A model generated the notes under the pieces. The model had not been told where the DNA came from. It saw nothing but the letters and a program-made list of their open reading frames with translations, and searched no databases. A DNA stretch of 64,000 nucleotides from Cystobasidium ongulense (lineage: Eukaryota; Basidiomycota; Cystobasidiomycetes; Cystobasidiales; Cystobasidiaceae), in contig BQUP01000008.1 of NCBI GenBank assembly GCA_022835595.1, positions 744,001 through 808,000 on the forward strand, in the 5' to 3' direction. Shown here piece by piece: positions 37,501 to 48,636 of the stretch (position 1 is the first letter of the stretch; the number at the start of each line of letters is the position of its first letter). The position numbers and the translations under genes are program-made.

Positions 37501-40267
37501 TTAAGTAAAATTGGGCAGTTCTTGACAATGTTTTCTAGTATGTAATGGGATATTTCACCAAAACTCTTGACTTGTTCATCTGCATTCTCATCCACTTCAT
37601 CGTCATCATCGACAGCTTTACTCTGCTGATCTGGTAACTCAGCAGCTCGTGATAACCTCTCCAGTAAGTAGGGTATAGTAGATCGGTTGATAAGCAAAAA
37701 GCCAGAACGTCGAATGAGAATCGCAAAAGTTTCAAGAATGTTCGTAGATGCTTTTTCAATTCTTTTAAGTACTTCTTCTACGTTTTTGCATATCGTTCGA
37801 CTTTCACTGGAAGGATCCATCAACGTTCGGAGAAGCTTCATTGTTCGATGATCATTTAGCTTGGCAAATTTATGTAGGTCTGCTTCTGCTTTGACGGGTT
37901 CTGGGAAATGAGCTGTCGGCGAGCATAGTCAGTATGCTAAAGATGCATCAGGAACCGGGTTGTCTCTCTTACAAGCCAGCAAATGGCAGGCGATCTGGAG
38001 CTTTCTGCTTATTTCGTCTGTATCCACTCCGCTTTCAACGTTTCCTCCCTGTAACATGACAACAAGCGAGTGTGAGCTTCACAAGGAATATATCAATGAA
38101 CAGACTTACATTATACTGCTCGCAAATGTCCAAGTAAGTCTCGTATATTAATGGACGCTTGTCAAAGAGTCTGGCTGCACGTAGAAGTCCCTTTTGACCA
38201 GGTGCATCGAGATAGTGCATGATTAGAAGTAATCTGTCAATGTAGTATGATTCTTCTTCTGGTCGTGGTGGCAAAGGGAGGATGTAATCATGTATTACTC
38301 GTTCTGTCGACGCACTTTGAGTCATGCAAGAACCTGAGAATCAGCTGGTCTGCTTCCTTGTCTCCGCAAAGACCGAAGGAACGAGGATGACATACTGTAA
38401 ATGCCGGTCCGAAAGGAGGGAATTTTTCAAGATCTCTTGCGGTATCCAACAAAATCTGTCAATTGCTGTTGCTTCGCCATTTGAGCTACATAAGATGAAG
38501 CAGCGATTATAAGCTTTTGAGGCTCTAGGAAGGGAGCGTCGTCTAGACTTACATCTCGCCGAATGCATTATTGTACATTCGTCCTAAGCTGGTGAGGGCT
38601 TCTTTCTGTACCGCAGGCTGCATGGGTGAAGTGATTATTAGCTTTGTAATAGAACCTAAATCAGGGATGAATGCATATACATACTTTCCGGTCTTGTATT
38701 CTTTCTGCTAGGCTCAACAACAGATCCTTTTCGAACGCATGCAGAGAGCTCTCATAATCCACAACTTGGAACGCAGCACAAGCGGTCGCTCGGATTTTGT
38801 CATCAGGATCCGTAAACCTTCCTTTCCAAATGTCGTAAATATCTCTTCCTAACTCGTGATGAAATTCAATTATATCCTTCGAGCATTCTAAGATTGTAAT
38901 TCTGACTTGAGGTGATTTATCCCTACTTCGACCTAACCAAGCTTTCCAAGTTTGAGGGTATTTCTTGGCTAGATCTGCTCTTGCAGATACTAGAGCAGTC
39001 TTGGAACTCCCTACACTTGCTAGCATTAATGGTAGAGTACCTGCCTTTTCAGTCGGTTTATCCGAGAACATGTCTCCTAATGTTCGGGACGCAAGAATCC
39101 TGACGCCCATGTCTTCTGCTACAAGCTCTTCTTCCACGAGAGGAATGACATTAGCGAGTAATTGAGGGCATGTACGGGCTATACATCTTATGAGATCATG
39201 AGTAAGAATGAATTCTGAATCTTCCGCTTTAGAAGCTGATGCTGTTTTCCCATTCTTTCCGGTTTTGTTAGATTTGGTAGTTTCAGGTTCCGAATCCATA
39301 GCTTCATCGTCTTCGTCTTCAGGTGCTGGGAGTAATACTTCGGTAAAGTATTCTGCTATATAACGTTGTAGTTTTTCTGCTGTTTGATTGCATACTTCGA
39401 CTGCTAGGCTTAAACTTGTTGGGTTCGCTTTCACGTTTTTAGGTAGGAATTGGGCTAGAAGGATATCGACTAGTTCTGAAGGTAATTCAGAGGACTCGTC
39501 TATTACCTGGACTAGGACTTCAGCGATATGTGACAGGATGTTTTTCGGCATGTCAGGTCTGCAAAGCAATGAATTGAAGAGAAACGCGAGTGGCAAAAAC
39601 AAAACGCGTGAGCACGAAGCCTGAAGATTCAGAACAGGGTGTTCTGAGCTTACCTTGCCAAATCAAAGAACTGCTTTGCAAGTTCTGACATGAGCTGTTC
39701 AGCTCCTGGTAAGTTTGGGATGAGAGTCGCTGATTTGACAGTAGAAAGAGATTCGATGAGGTAGAAGTATTGCGCGTAATTTGGCGATGCGGGGCCTGTG
39801 AGATACTTGAGCTGCCGGATGAAGAATTGGAAAATATTCTATGAGGTGCAGGTATAGACGTGAGTCTGCATGCAGTCATGTTATGGAGTAGAAGGTAGCC
39901 CCACCTTCAAATCCTTGTCCTCGTATGGACAGTCTGGAGCATACAGACGAAGTAGGTCCGCCAAACAGCAGCATGTATATGCCTTGACACCTTTGTCTTT
40001 CCCTAACAGCAATCCAGCATTGATGAGCTTGTCCTTGACCTTGTCTAGAGACTTTGTATCTGTAAGGTCCTGATCGAGAGCAGCAAGCTCTTCATGCAAT
40101 TCCTGGGAGAGAGGCGAGGGAAGAAGGGAGGACACTGTCAGACAGTTCAAATACTTGGTTAATAGATTGAGACCTACTCTGAGTCTCTTCAGCTGCTCAT
40201 TGCTCGGGATGCCCGTCAATTGCTGGTTGAAGGTGAGCTTTCCTTTCGAGCTGCTTCCTCTTGCCAT
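34510..40267 (-). CDS. PDS5: Sister chromatid cohesion protein Pds5
   Basis: Large HEAT-repeat regulator of cohesin that binds chromatin-bound cohesin and controls its release and maintenance. It is encoded on the minus strand by many exons; the first are 40267-39905, 39838-39654 and 39558-38685, then 38617-38553 and others to the stop at 34510. The N-terminus (KLTFNQQLTGIPSNEQLKRL) and LLRLYAPDCPYED match the family closely, as do the HEAT segments ECSKDIIEFHHELG and DPDDKIRATACAAF. The C-terminal exon is a long acidic/basic tail (runs of EEEEDEEED, then SKRRRGRG and GKRRSRRG) typical of Pds5 and resembling AT-hook-like patches. The fourth-from-last exon still reads GVVGKPVDAHK before the tail. 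I take ATG 40267 (MARGSSSKG); the frame is open a little further upstream. Confidence 0.93.
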
Positions 40268-40882
40268 GATGGCCAGCTTGAGCTGCAGACCAGCTTGAAG
40301 AGCACTGCGGTGGTACCAAGGTCTATGCCAGCACAAGAAGTGTTCCCGTCAAGTTAGTGGCCCTCGCTGTCTTTTGGTCGCTGTTGTGGTGTGCTATGTT
40401 GTGTCGAATTGAAGCAAGTGAGACGCGTTGACTTGATGCAGCTCGACGTGTTGTCTGTTTATCGGACTCGCCGGATTTGGGTGAGAGGGTGAACGTTGAA
40501 GGAGGCAGGGCATATAGAAATTGATTACAAGAATGTTTCAACTGCTTAACATGTGTACCGACCTATGTTCTGTGGGATAGAGTACTCTCTCTGCCTGGAA
40601 GCACTGTACGCCACTCTATGTAGCTATGCCGTAGTCATCTGGAGGCAAATGCCATCCGATATCCTCTACAGCTGCAAGGCTGAGAAGCTGAAGCTTGTTG
40701 TGTAGACTACTGCATATCTGCATACACTGCATCATCCAGTCATTCCCTCGACGCACCTCTGTACACCTTACACTGGAATAATATGATGATCGGCCTACCA
40801 ATTGCCGGACCTCCATACCACATCCAGCTTGCTCTTGCACGTCCCAATCCGCCCCATATCGACATCCCACACTGGCCGTCCA
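40268..40882. promoter_or_regulatory. Divergent promoter region between PDS5 and the ABCD transporter
   Basis: A 615-base interval between two gene starts pointing apart. It must contain both promoters. No additional gene and no distinct site is recognised. Confidence 0.45.
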
Positions 40883-43800
40883 ATGGCTGCAAGCTCGTCA
40901 GGCAGGTCACGCCATGCCCAGCTGCTGCCTGGGAACCCCGCCGTCTACTCGGGCGCTGCAGCCTTGCTGGCCCTGCTCGTCGTGCTTCGCCGTAGAGTGA
41001 CCGACACTCAAGGCTCAAAGACATCTGGCAAAGGCTCGAAGCGGTCAAAGAGCGTCAGCCATACGCCTCTGACCACCCCTCAAGTCGAAGCTGCCCAGAG
41101 AGAGCTATATCGCGTCCTGCCGGATGGGTCCAGAGAGCTGCTCGTCCCAACTGGCAATTCAGGTCGGATTGCAAAGGTCATCATTCGACCGGTGAAGGAG
41201 TCTACGTATGCTCAGCACAGAAAGGACTTTATCTCGAATACCAATGATGCCCTTAGCATTTCCCGTCAGAACAAGGAGGCAGTCGGGGCATCGTCCTCGT
41301 CAGCCTCTGCCATTTCACGCACAATCCAGTCGCCGGCTATTGCGTCCGCTGCTGGACAGTCTGCAAATCAAGTTGCAAAGAAGGTTGCTGTCAATAAAGA
41401 GTTCCTGCGTCAGCTGAGAGCTATCTTAAAGATCATCTTTCCGAGGTAAGCCCGGTGGTCCAATTACTCACATTCCGAGCACTCTCTAACGCCACTGTCC
41501 TTTCTCTCACGTGCACACAGATCTACAAGCAAAGAAGTGTTCCTTGTAACGCTGCACACATCTTTCCTCCTGCTACGCACATACCTCAGTCTGCTAGTCG
41601 CCAAGCTGGACGGTATGATAGTGCGCGACATTGTCTCAGCCAACGGCCGTGGTTTCCTGCGAGGTCTAGCCTACTGGTTCCTCCTCGCGATACCCTCGAC
41701 ATATACAAACAGCATGATCCGATACCTCCAAAGCAAACTCGCAATCTCATTCCGCACCAGATTAACACGCTATACCAATGACTTATACCTAAGCAAGTCT
41801 CGCAATTTCTACAAGATCATAAACCTAGATACTAGGATTGAATCGCCAGATCAGTTCATAACAACCGATATATCAAGATTCTGCGACTCATTAGCAGCGC
41901 TGTATTCCAACGTATCCAAACCTACTTTAGATCTCGTACTATTCAACTTTCAATTGGCAAGATCAATTGGTAAATGGGGATCTTTCGGCTTGTTCGTCAA
42001 TTATTTCGCTACTGCTTGGATATTGAGAAAAGTTACTCCTGCTTTCGGTAAGTTAGCGGCAATTGAGGCAAAGTTGGAGGGGGATTTCAGAGGAGCACAC
42101 TCGAGGTTGATCACAAATGCAGAGGAGATAGCGTGAGTTGCAATTTGATCGGTCGCGAGAGGGAAACGAGCAGAATATTTTACTGACTGCTCTACTTAGA
42201 TTTTACAACGGAGCATCTTTGGAGAAAGACATCCTTTCCAGGGCATATATGCGTCTAGTTCGACACGTAAACTCCATCTTCAAGGTAAGTAATCTGTACA
42301 GACAAAGTTCCTTCTAGTCATATCTCACTCTTTGAGCATTCTCAGATTCGCATTGGCTATTCCATGATTGAGGACTTTGTCATCAAATATGCTTGGTCGG
42401 CTGTCAGTACTGCTTTGAACTACAAAACAACACAGATTGAATCCTGATTTCTCTGCATCGTAGGCTGGGTATCTCCTGATCTCGATTCCCGTCTTCTTTG
42501 GCGACACGCTGCCTGCCGCTGTGACTGGCTCCGCGCCGACCACAGCGAAAGACGAAGGTCGCGCTTCAACCGAGAAAGTCGCCAAACGGACGCAGAACTA
42601 TATTTCGAATCGACGCTTGCTGCTTTCGCTAGCGGATGCTGGAGGTCGTTTGATGTCATCCTACAAGGACATGGCGGAATTAGCCGGTTACACTTCACGT
42701 GTTTATTCTCTTTTATCGACATTGCACGAATTAGATATCGGGAGATATCAGAGTACAGCGAGACCTGCCGACCTCCCTCTTGACAAGCCATTCTACGACT
42801 TAGGACATATCAATGGGGTCGTAATTGAAGGCGTGGACAGTGTTGACTTTGAGAATGTGCCAATCGTCGCACCTGCGCCTGGTCTACCAAGAGGAGGCGA
42901 GGAACTGGTCAAGAGTTTGAATGTGTCGGTGAAGCCTGGAGAGCATCTGCTAATCACAGGACCAAACGTGAGTGCTTCTATTACTACCAAGCTTGACTGC
43001 TCTCTGCCTAAACACCAAAATTGCAGGGAATCGGAAAGACCAGCTTCGCAAGAGTGCTCGCCAAGCTATGGCCAGCTTTCGATGGCATCGTGCGCAGGCC
43101 TGTACCAGGGGAGATCATGTTTTTACCACAAAGGCCATACTTGAGTCTTGGTAGTCTGAGAGACCAGTAAGCTGGAAAAAGGAGAGACTTCGATTTTGCC
43201 CACCTATACTAACTAGACTCTGTGTGTTCCTGCTTCCAGGATCATCTACCCCGACAGTTGGCCTGATATGCAAGCTAAGGGAAAGACTGATGAGGACCTT
43301 ATTGAAGTTTTGAAATATGTGCACCTCTCATATTTACCGAATCGAGAAGGTGGTCTTGACACTCGCAAAGAGTGGAAGGACGTGCTTTCAGGTGGAGAGA
43401 AGCAGAGAGTAGGTAGACTTGGCCTTCTTTCCTATGCATCATTGGCTGACCCAGCACTTGGCTTGAAAGATGGGTTTGGCAAGACTGTTCTATCATCTTC
43501 CTAATTTTGCAGTGCTGGATGAGTGCACAAGTGCAGTTTCGTCCGATGTGGAAGGACAGATGTACCAGCATGCCAAAGACATGGGCATCAGTGAGTTTTG
43601 AGTTCGATGGGTCAACTCACCGTCCCTTGCTTACCAAGCTCGACCTTAGCTCTCATAACCATCTCTCACCGGCCTTCACTCACCAAATACCATAAGCGCC
43701 TGTTACGTTTCACAGGCGTAGATGGCACCTGGGAGCTAAGTACAATAGGCACCGAAGCAGAGTGAGTACCTTGATCATGTGGCACATGAAGATAGCCTGA

Positions 43801-43935
43801 CGCCCACTTCCACATTGCAGACGTTTAACATTTGATAAAGAGAAGGAAGCTATAAAGGAGAAGCTGAAGGACGTAGATAACTGGCAGAAGCGACTCAGGG
43901 AGATTGACGCCGAGCTGGCTTTCAAGAAAGCATAG
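40883..43935 (+). CDS. Peroxisomal long-chain acyl ABC half-transporter (ABCD family)
   Basis: Half-size ABCD transporter that would work as a dimer in the peroxisomal membrane, importing long-chain fatty acids or their CoA esters for beta-oxidation. Ten exons (40883-41445, 41521-42132, 42200-42284, 42346-42402, 42464-42967, 43027-43166, 43240-43408, 43470-43590, 43650-43761, 43821-43935) join to 825 residues. ABCD marks are the hydrophobic N-terminal segment, [40 protein letters not shown], and the EAA-like loop [18 protein letters not shown]. The nucleotide-binding domain has Walker [28 protein letters not shown], signature LSGGEKQR, Walker [13 protein letters not shown] and the H-loop ISHRPS. 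A charged coiled-coil tail ([22 protein letters not shown]) follows. Which of the two yeast Pxa proteins it matches best I cannot tell. Confidence 0.93.
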
Positions 43936-46900
43936 GAAAGAGGGTGACGAGAGACGTCCGGCGGCGCCAATATAAACGTACATCGCGGATACGCTCTGAC
44001 AGATTGTAAATAGAAGGTGAAGCTGGCATCAGATCTGTCAAGATCCTCGAGATAATCAAGCGACCTTGAACAGGCATTGCTAGGTCGAGCTGACTTGCTT
44101 GCTGCACTCGACCCGAATCTGTTATACTTTCGCCATCACACAGCTTTACTGCCGAAGCAGACCACAGGACAGCTACTCTCAACTGAACAGCATTTGCCCT
44201 TCGCAGTTGTCTCTTGCCTAATCGGAGCCTGATTTGTCAAGCGAGAACGTATCTCTGAAATGCGCGGTCTTTCTCTACAAGTCCATGCATCGATCGGATT
44301 TTTCACCATCCCGAGAGGCAAAACGGAAGACGCCTGAAACTTCGTGCAGCTCGAGCACCTGTCCATTTTCGGCCGGAACACAGGCAAAATCACGGCAGTA
44401 CCCACGCGAAACGTGACTTCGAGTAGGAAACAGGCTACCGCCCGGAAGACTTTATGCGCAACTCGATTTTATGTCTGTGATGTCTGAGGTACTGCAGCGT
44501 GATCTACCCATGTCCGTATTAACGAATCGGGCGAGGCTTTCCGACTATGCCAACTGAAGCAGACTTAACACTCCAATCATCATAGCCGATGATGCAACGT
44601 CTGATCGTGCCGGCGTGTACAATGCTTGAGCTGGTCTTACCCGAAAGATCCTTTCGGAAATCTAACGGCAATACTGAAGGGGCGTATGCTTGAGATACTA
44701 GACGGCTACCCAAGGGTGCGCATTTGTGACAAATCTGCCTTTCGGAAAGATTGACTGGTCGGTCGCCAAAGCAGCAGGAAATTCTGAGCGCACATGCATG
44801 AAGCTGCGTGAATGCCGGAAGAAACAGAGCATCCGAGAGTCTGAGCAGCCAAGACTCGACCTAGCAAGCGGCCTTGTCCTTGTGCCTGTTCTAGAGGTGA
44901 TGGATCATCACTTGCCAGAGGAACCACCATATCCTGACCATCCCAGCGCTCTGAATTTTGTGCCCGTCTTCTCTGCAACTGCGCCGTCATTCGAGTCCTC
45001 TGTGTGTTCTTGCCCGCTGTCGTGTCCATATATACGAACCATGGCTCTGTTCGATGTGCTTTCTCCACGCTTGCCTCGCAAGCAACGCTCCCTCTCCCAT
45101 TTGAACGAATTCGGATGCCATCCAAGTTCTTTCCATGCCTGATTAGGCCCGGTAACCGGACTAAGAAAGGCTTCACCGCTTTTTCTCCGCAGTACAAAGC
45201 TGGAAGAAAGATAACGGCGCCGGTCTGGATAGACTTATAAACTAGGACCGGCTGCAGCTTGTCTTGTATCTGGACACTTGACGAACAGAAAGTACTGACG
45301 ATAGTAATGGTACCGGGCCAACCCCCGTTATTCCCACGAGCTCGATCCCAACATACGGGATCTGTATGTGGAGGTCGCAGGTACATGTTGAAAAGAAGAT
45401 ACCGGCTGGAAGCTCGCAGTATCGACCAAACAGGGAGGCTCTATCGAGACCTCTATGTGTTTTGCGCCTTGCGTAACCGAAACGAGCCGGCTTTAAAGAA
45501 AATTTGAAGGATAATAGCCCAAGGTTTTGTACTATCGGTAATTCCGAAAGCTGACTTTGTCGAAGGTGTATCATCCGCCTGCACAATGAGCAATTCCCCA
45601 CCAAATGAGGATGCACGAGCGGCGAGATGATAGGGAAGAAGTGTTTCACGAAAGGTGTTTCGGCTTGTTTTGGGGACCCTTATGAGCGAGTTGAGGATAT
45701 AAGGGAAGAACTGGATGACAAGGCTCAAGCTCCCGAGAGGTTGCCAGCGAATCCTCCAGCGGCAAGCCAGCGGGGCATAACAAAGGAAGACTTGATTGAG
45801 AAACTGAGGTCTACATTGTAGTGGGAGCGGCCAGCTGTGTAGATTGTACAAGCATCCAGAGGGATGCAGCTTGGTGCACGACAAGAGGCAGCGTGTAATA
45901 ATTTGGGATTTTCGGTTTCGAATTTGCCCGCGTAGTACGCCGCCGTCTTGCACCCGGCGTCGCCATGTACTGCATGAACTCTGTGCGTTTTGACTCTGTC
46001 CAGTGCCTTGCCCTTAGCCACGCCATCCGTTCCAAAATGCCAGAATGGGTATTCAAAAAAGGAATAACCATATCCTCTTGTCGAAGCGAGCTTTTGTCCG
46101 TTCCCCAGTCTATTTGCATCTCCATCTCAAGCTCTTGGGTAAGATCTCAAAGTGGCTTAATCCATTCTCCCGCTAATCGTCTTGCTTTCCGTAAAAACGC
46201 TTAGGGTTAGGAGTTTCCGCCTCTTTCCAAACGTAGACAAATCGCAGCTTCGGACCACTAGCCAATATCAATTCTCCAACTATAAGAGCTCTGAATACGA
46301 CACATTCCATCGACCTGCCTTGTATCGAAACTCGAATAAGACAGGCTGGGTGTATTGTCGAGATTCAATCCAAAAACGGAGGTAGAGAACCAAAACTGAC
46401 GGGTCCTTGACTAGTTGATGCGCAAGCGTCTGGATGTCTGACGGAGTGGGATTCGATCCTAGTTCGCATATGGAAGATTTCAAGGAGCGCACTTTCATGG
46501 AATAGAGCAGGGAGAGCAGCGTTTTGTTGAAGAGCACTCCTTGCCGTCGCGTCCGCTCGCCACAAGGTCGGTTCTGTGTGTTTTGTAGAAAAGAGTATAT
46601 CGAACAGCGGGGCGCGGTTTGACGGTGTTCAGAGAACGTGACGAGACATCACCTCTCGAGACGCGTCAGGGAGGATCGCTGATGTTGCTTGCCCGTCGAA
46701 TGCGATAACAGCACCCATGCGTGTCGGCACAGTGGGGATTTGATGGGCGGTCCCAAGCACAAAGAGAGGGAGGTGTAGGCAGATCTGGCGAATCCAGACT
46801 GACGCTCGGCGAATACCCACGATGAACAGCAGCCATGGTCAGCATCGCGTGTGCAGTCAGTCGGTGTGGAGTGGAGCAAAAGCAATGCCGGATCGATCAC

Positions 46901-48636
46901 GTCGTGTGTACATCCATGCAATGCAAAGCTGAAGCGTGCAGCCTGACGGCGTGCGGACTATACTTGCGACCATCATCAATGGGCACTCGTGATGAAGCGG
47001 GTCCTTGCTTGTTGCTCAAGTGCTCGGGGAGCATGTCCGCCCCACCACGCGCTCGGGCAAGATATACTGTTTCTCGGATTCATGGACGGGCTACCGATAC
47101 CGTACGGTACCGGAAGACGATATTAGCTGAAAATTGCATGGGAGATTGAGCGCAGTTCAATCCAAAATACAGTCAAGCTTGTCTCTGCTCCAGACGACAA
47201 CTTCTAATGCTCTTTGATCCATTCACCTCCTCACCATTATTCCGAACATCTTGGAAACTGAACTCGACAAATACTAATCCTGGCGCAACAGCACGTTCCA
47301 TGCCACTGCACACCACAGAACATGAGAAATCAAATAATAATAATGGGCAGCCCTCGGCCATTGATACGCTACAATAACTCAAGCTCTAGACTGCTGCCTC
47401 AGCTGGACCAAGTTCTGTTGGCTACCTCGCCCGGACGACCGACGGCCTGGTGCGCGAAGCTGACTCGGATTTCCAGACCTAACCGCAAGAACGGCCTTGA
47501 ACGATAAGAGCGGCGTCCATGCGCGTTAGACACGGCCCTCCGTGGAAGCCCTACACTCGTCCTATTCCGCCGTGCGAACCGTAGCAGGCTTCATGATGCC
47601 TCGGGGCCGGAGGTGCAAGATTTACCAGGCTATAGCGGCCAGTCGGGCACATCTTGCACGTGCAAATTGACTTTCCCGACAATTCGCTAGGAAGGCAGAA
47701 ATGTGCACATGAACTGGAATGACCACCATAGAACGAGACGAATCACAACACAAAGAGCGTTGTGTGCGCGATAGGGTGATACTGCATGCAAGAAGACGCA
47801 ATACGGTAACAAATGTCCTGTACGGTAGCTGGCGTCTCGGAGGATTTTAGTCGGCTCGACCACGCCCCGGCAAAATCAAGTGACATCACTCTCAGCAATG
47901 AGGCCTACCGTATCCCGGTGTGCCGCTTAACGCTGATAGCCATCGTGAGTAGTACCCGGTGTGGACGGTAGGAGCAACTGCACCTGACAGTCAGCCTCGC
48001 TAAATTATACGACTAGCGCCACGCCAAGGAAGATTTCAGCTGGATAGGAAGAAATACCACATGTCGATAAGAGTGAGATTTCGTGTGTCCCGCTCTTGCA
48101 GGTGGGTAAAGCGCAAAGCACATGCAATATTGGCCATATCACGAGCCAATGGTGTAAGCCTCATATGACCTTCATACGATGTTGCTATCGTTTTCGAGCG
48201 GGGGGTACATAGTCTCGATCACCTGGTGGGCAAGCGGTCTAGCGTGATGAGCTTGTAACAATTGAGAAAGTGCAGCACTGGCTGACCAATGAAAAGCGAT
48301 TGCAGACGGTCATCCGGTAAGAAATCAGTGCCGAATCCGCGAAACCCCATGATTGATGATCAGTTAAGCTTCTACATTTTCCGAAATTATTCAGTTTAGA
48401 AGGGGGAAAGCGGTCTCACTTCCTCCGAGACACCCTAAGAGCGGAGTAAAAAGGTGAGAAATTAATTGCTGATTGTCATGTGGTACGGGTGCTCTAGCTC
48501 AAGACCTTGTCTCCTTCCCTCTTTTCCTACTCATTTCGAAGATTTTCCCGAATCAAGCTCTCCAACCCTTCTTCCCTCCACGACCGACTCAATCACTACA
48601 CAAGGTCAACAATAACAAGGCAGGCCCTTGAACAGT
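43936..48636. other. 4.7 kb gene-poor block
   Basis: By far the longest interval without a convincing gene. Frames on both strands are short, several overlap on opposite strands (for example 44706-45386 minus and 44726-45142 plus), and their translations show no domain or clean splice partners. I see no LTRs, no reverse transcriptase or integrase motifs and no convincing tRNA. One 64-codon plus-strand frame at 45627 is listed separately. The right end (about 48486-48560) is pyrimidine-rich and likely belongs to the PTR2 promoter and leader. Confidence 0.5.
45627..45821 (+). CDS. Possible small protein of 64 residues
   Basis: An ATG-initiated frame whose translation looks protein-like: GDPYERVEDIREELDDKAQ, a proline-rich spacer, then an amphipathic helix (ITKEDLIEKLRSTL) at the C-terminus. 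No family is recognised. It may be the last exon of a spliced gene or a chance frame inside the gene-poor block. Confidence 0.25.
   Translation: MIGKKCFTKGVSACFGDPYERVEDIREELDDKAQAPERLPANPPAASQRGITKEDLIEKLRSTL

Noticed and set aside
44706-45386. 226-codon minus-strand frame in the gene-poor block
   Set aside because: No domain, no clear ATG start context, and an equally open frame lies opposite it on the plus strand.
46430-46500. tRNA-like T-loop sequence (GGGATTCGATCC)
   Set aside because: The T stem does not pair and no acceptor stem or cloverleaf can be drawn around it.
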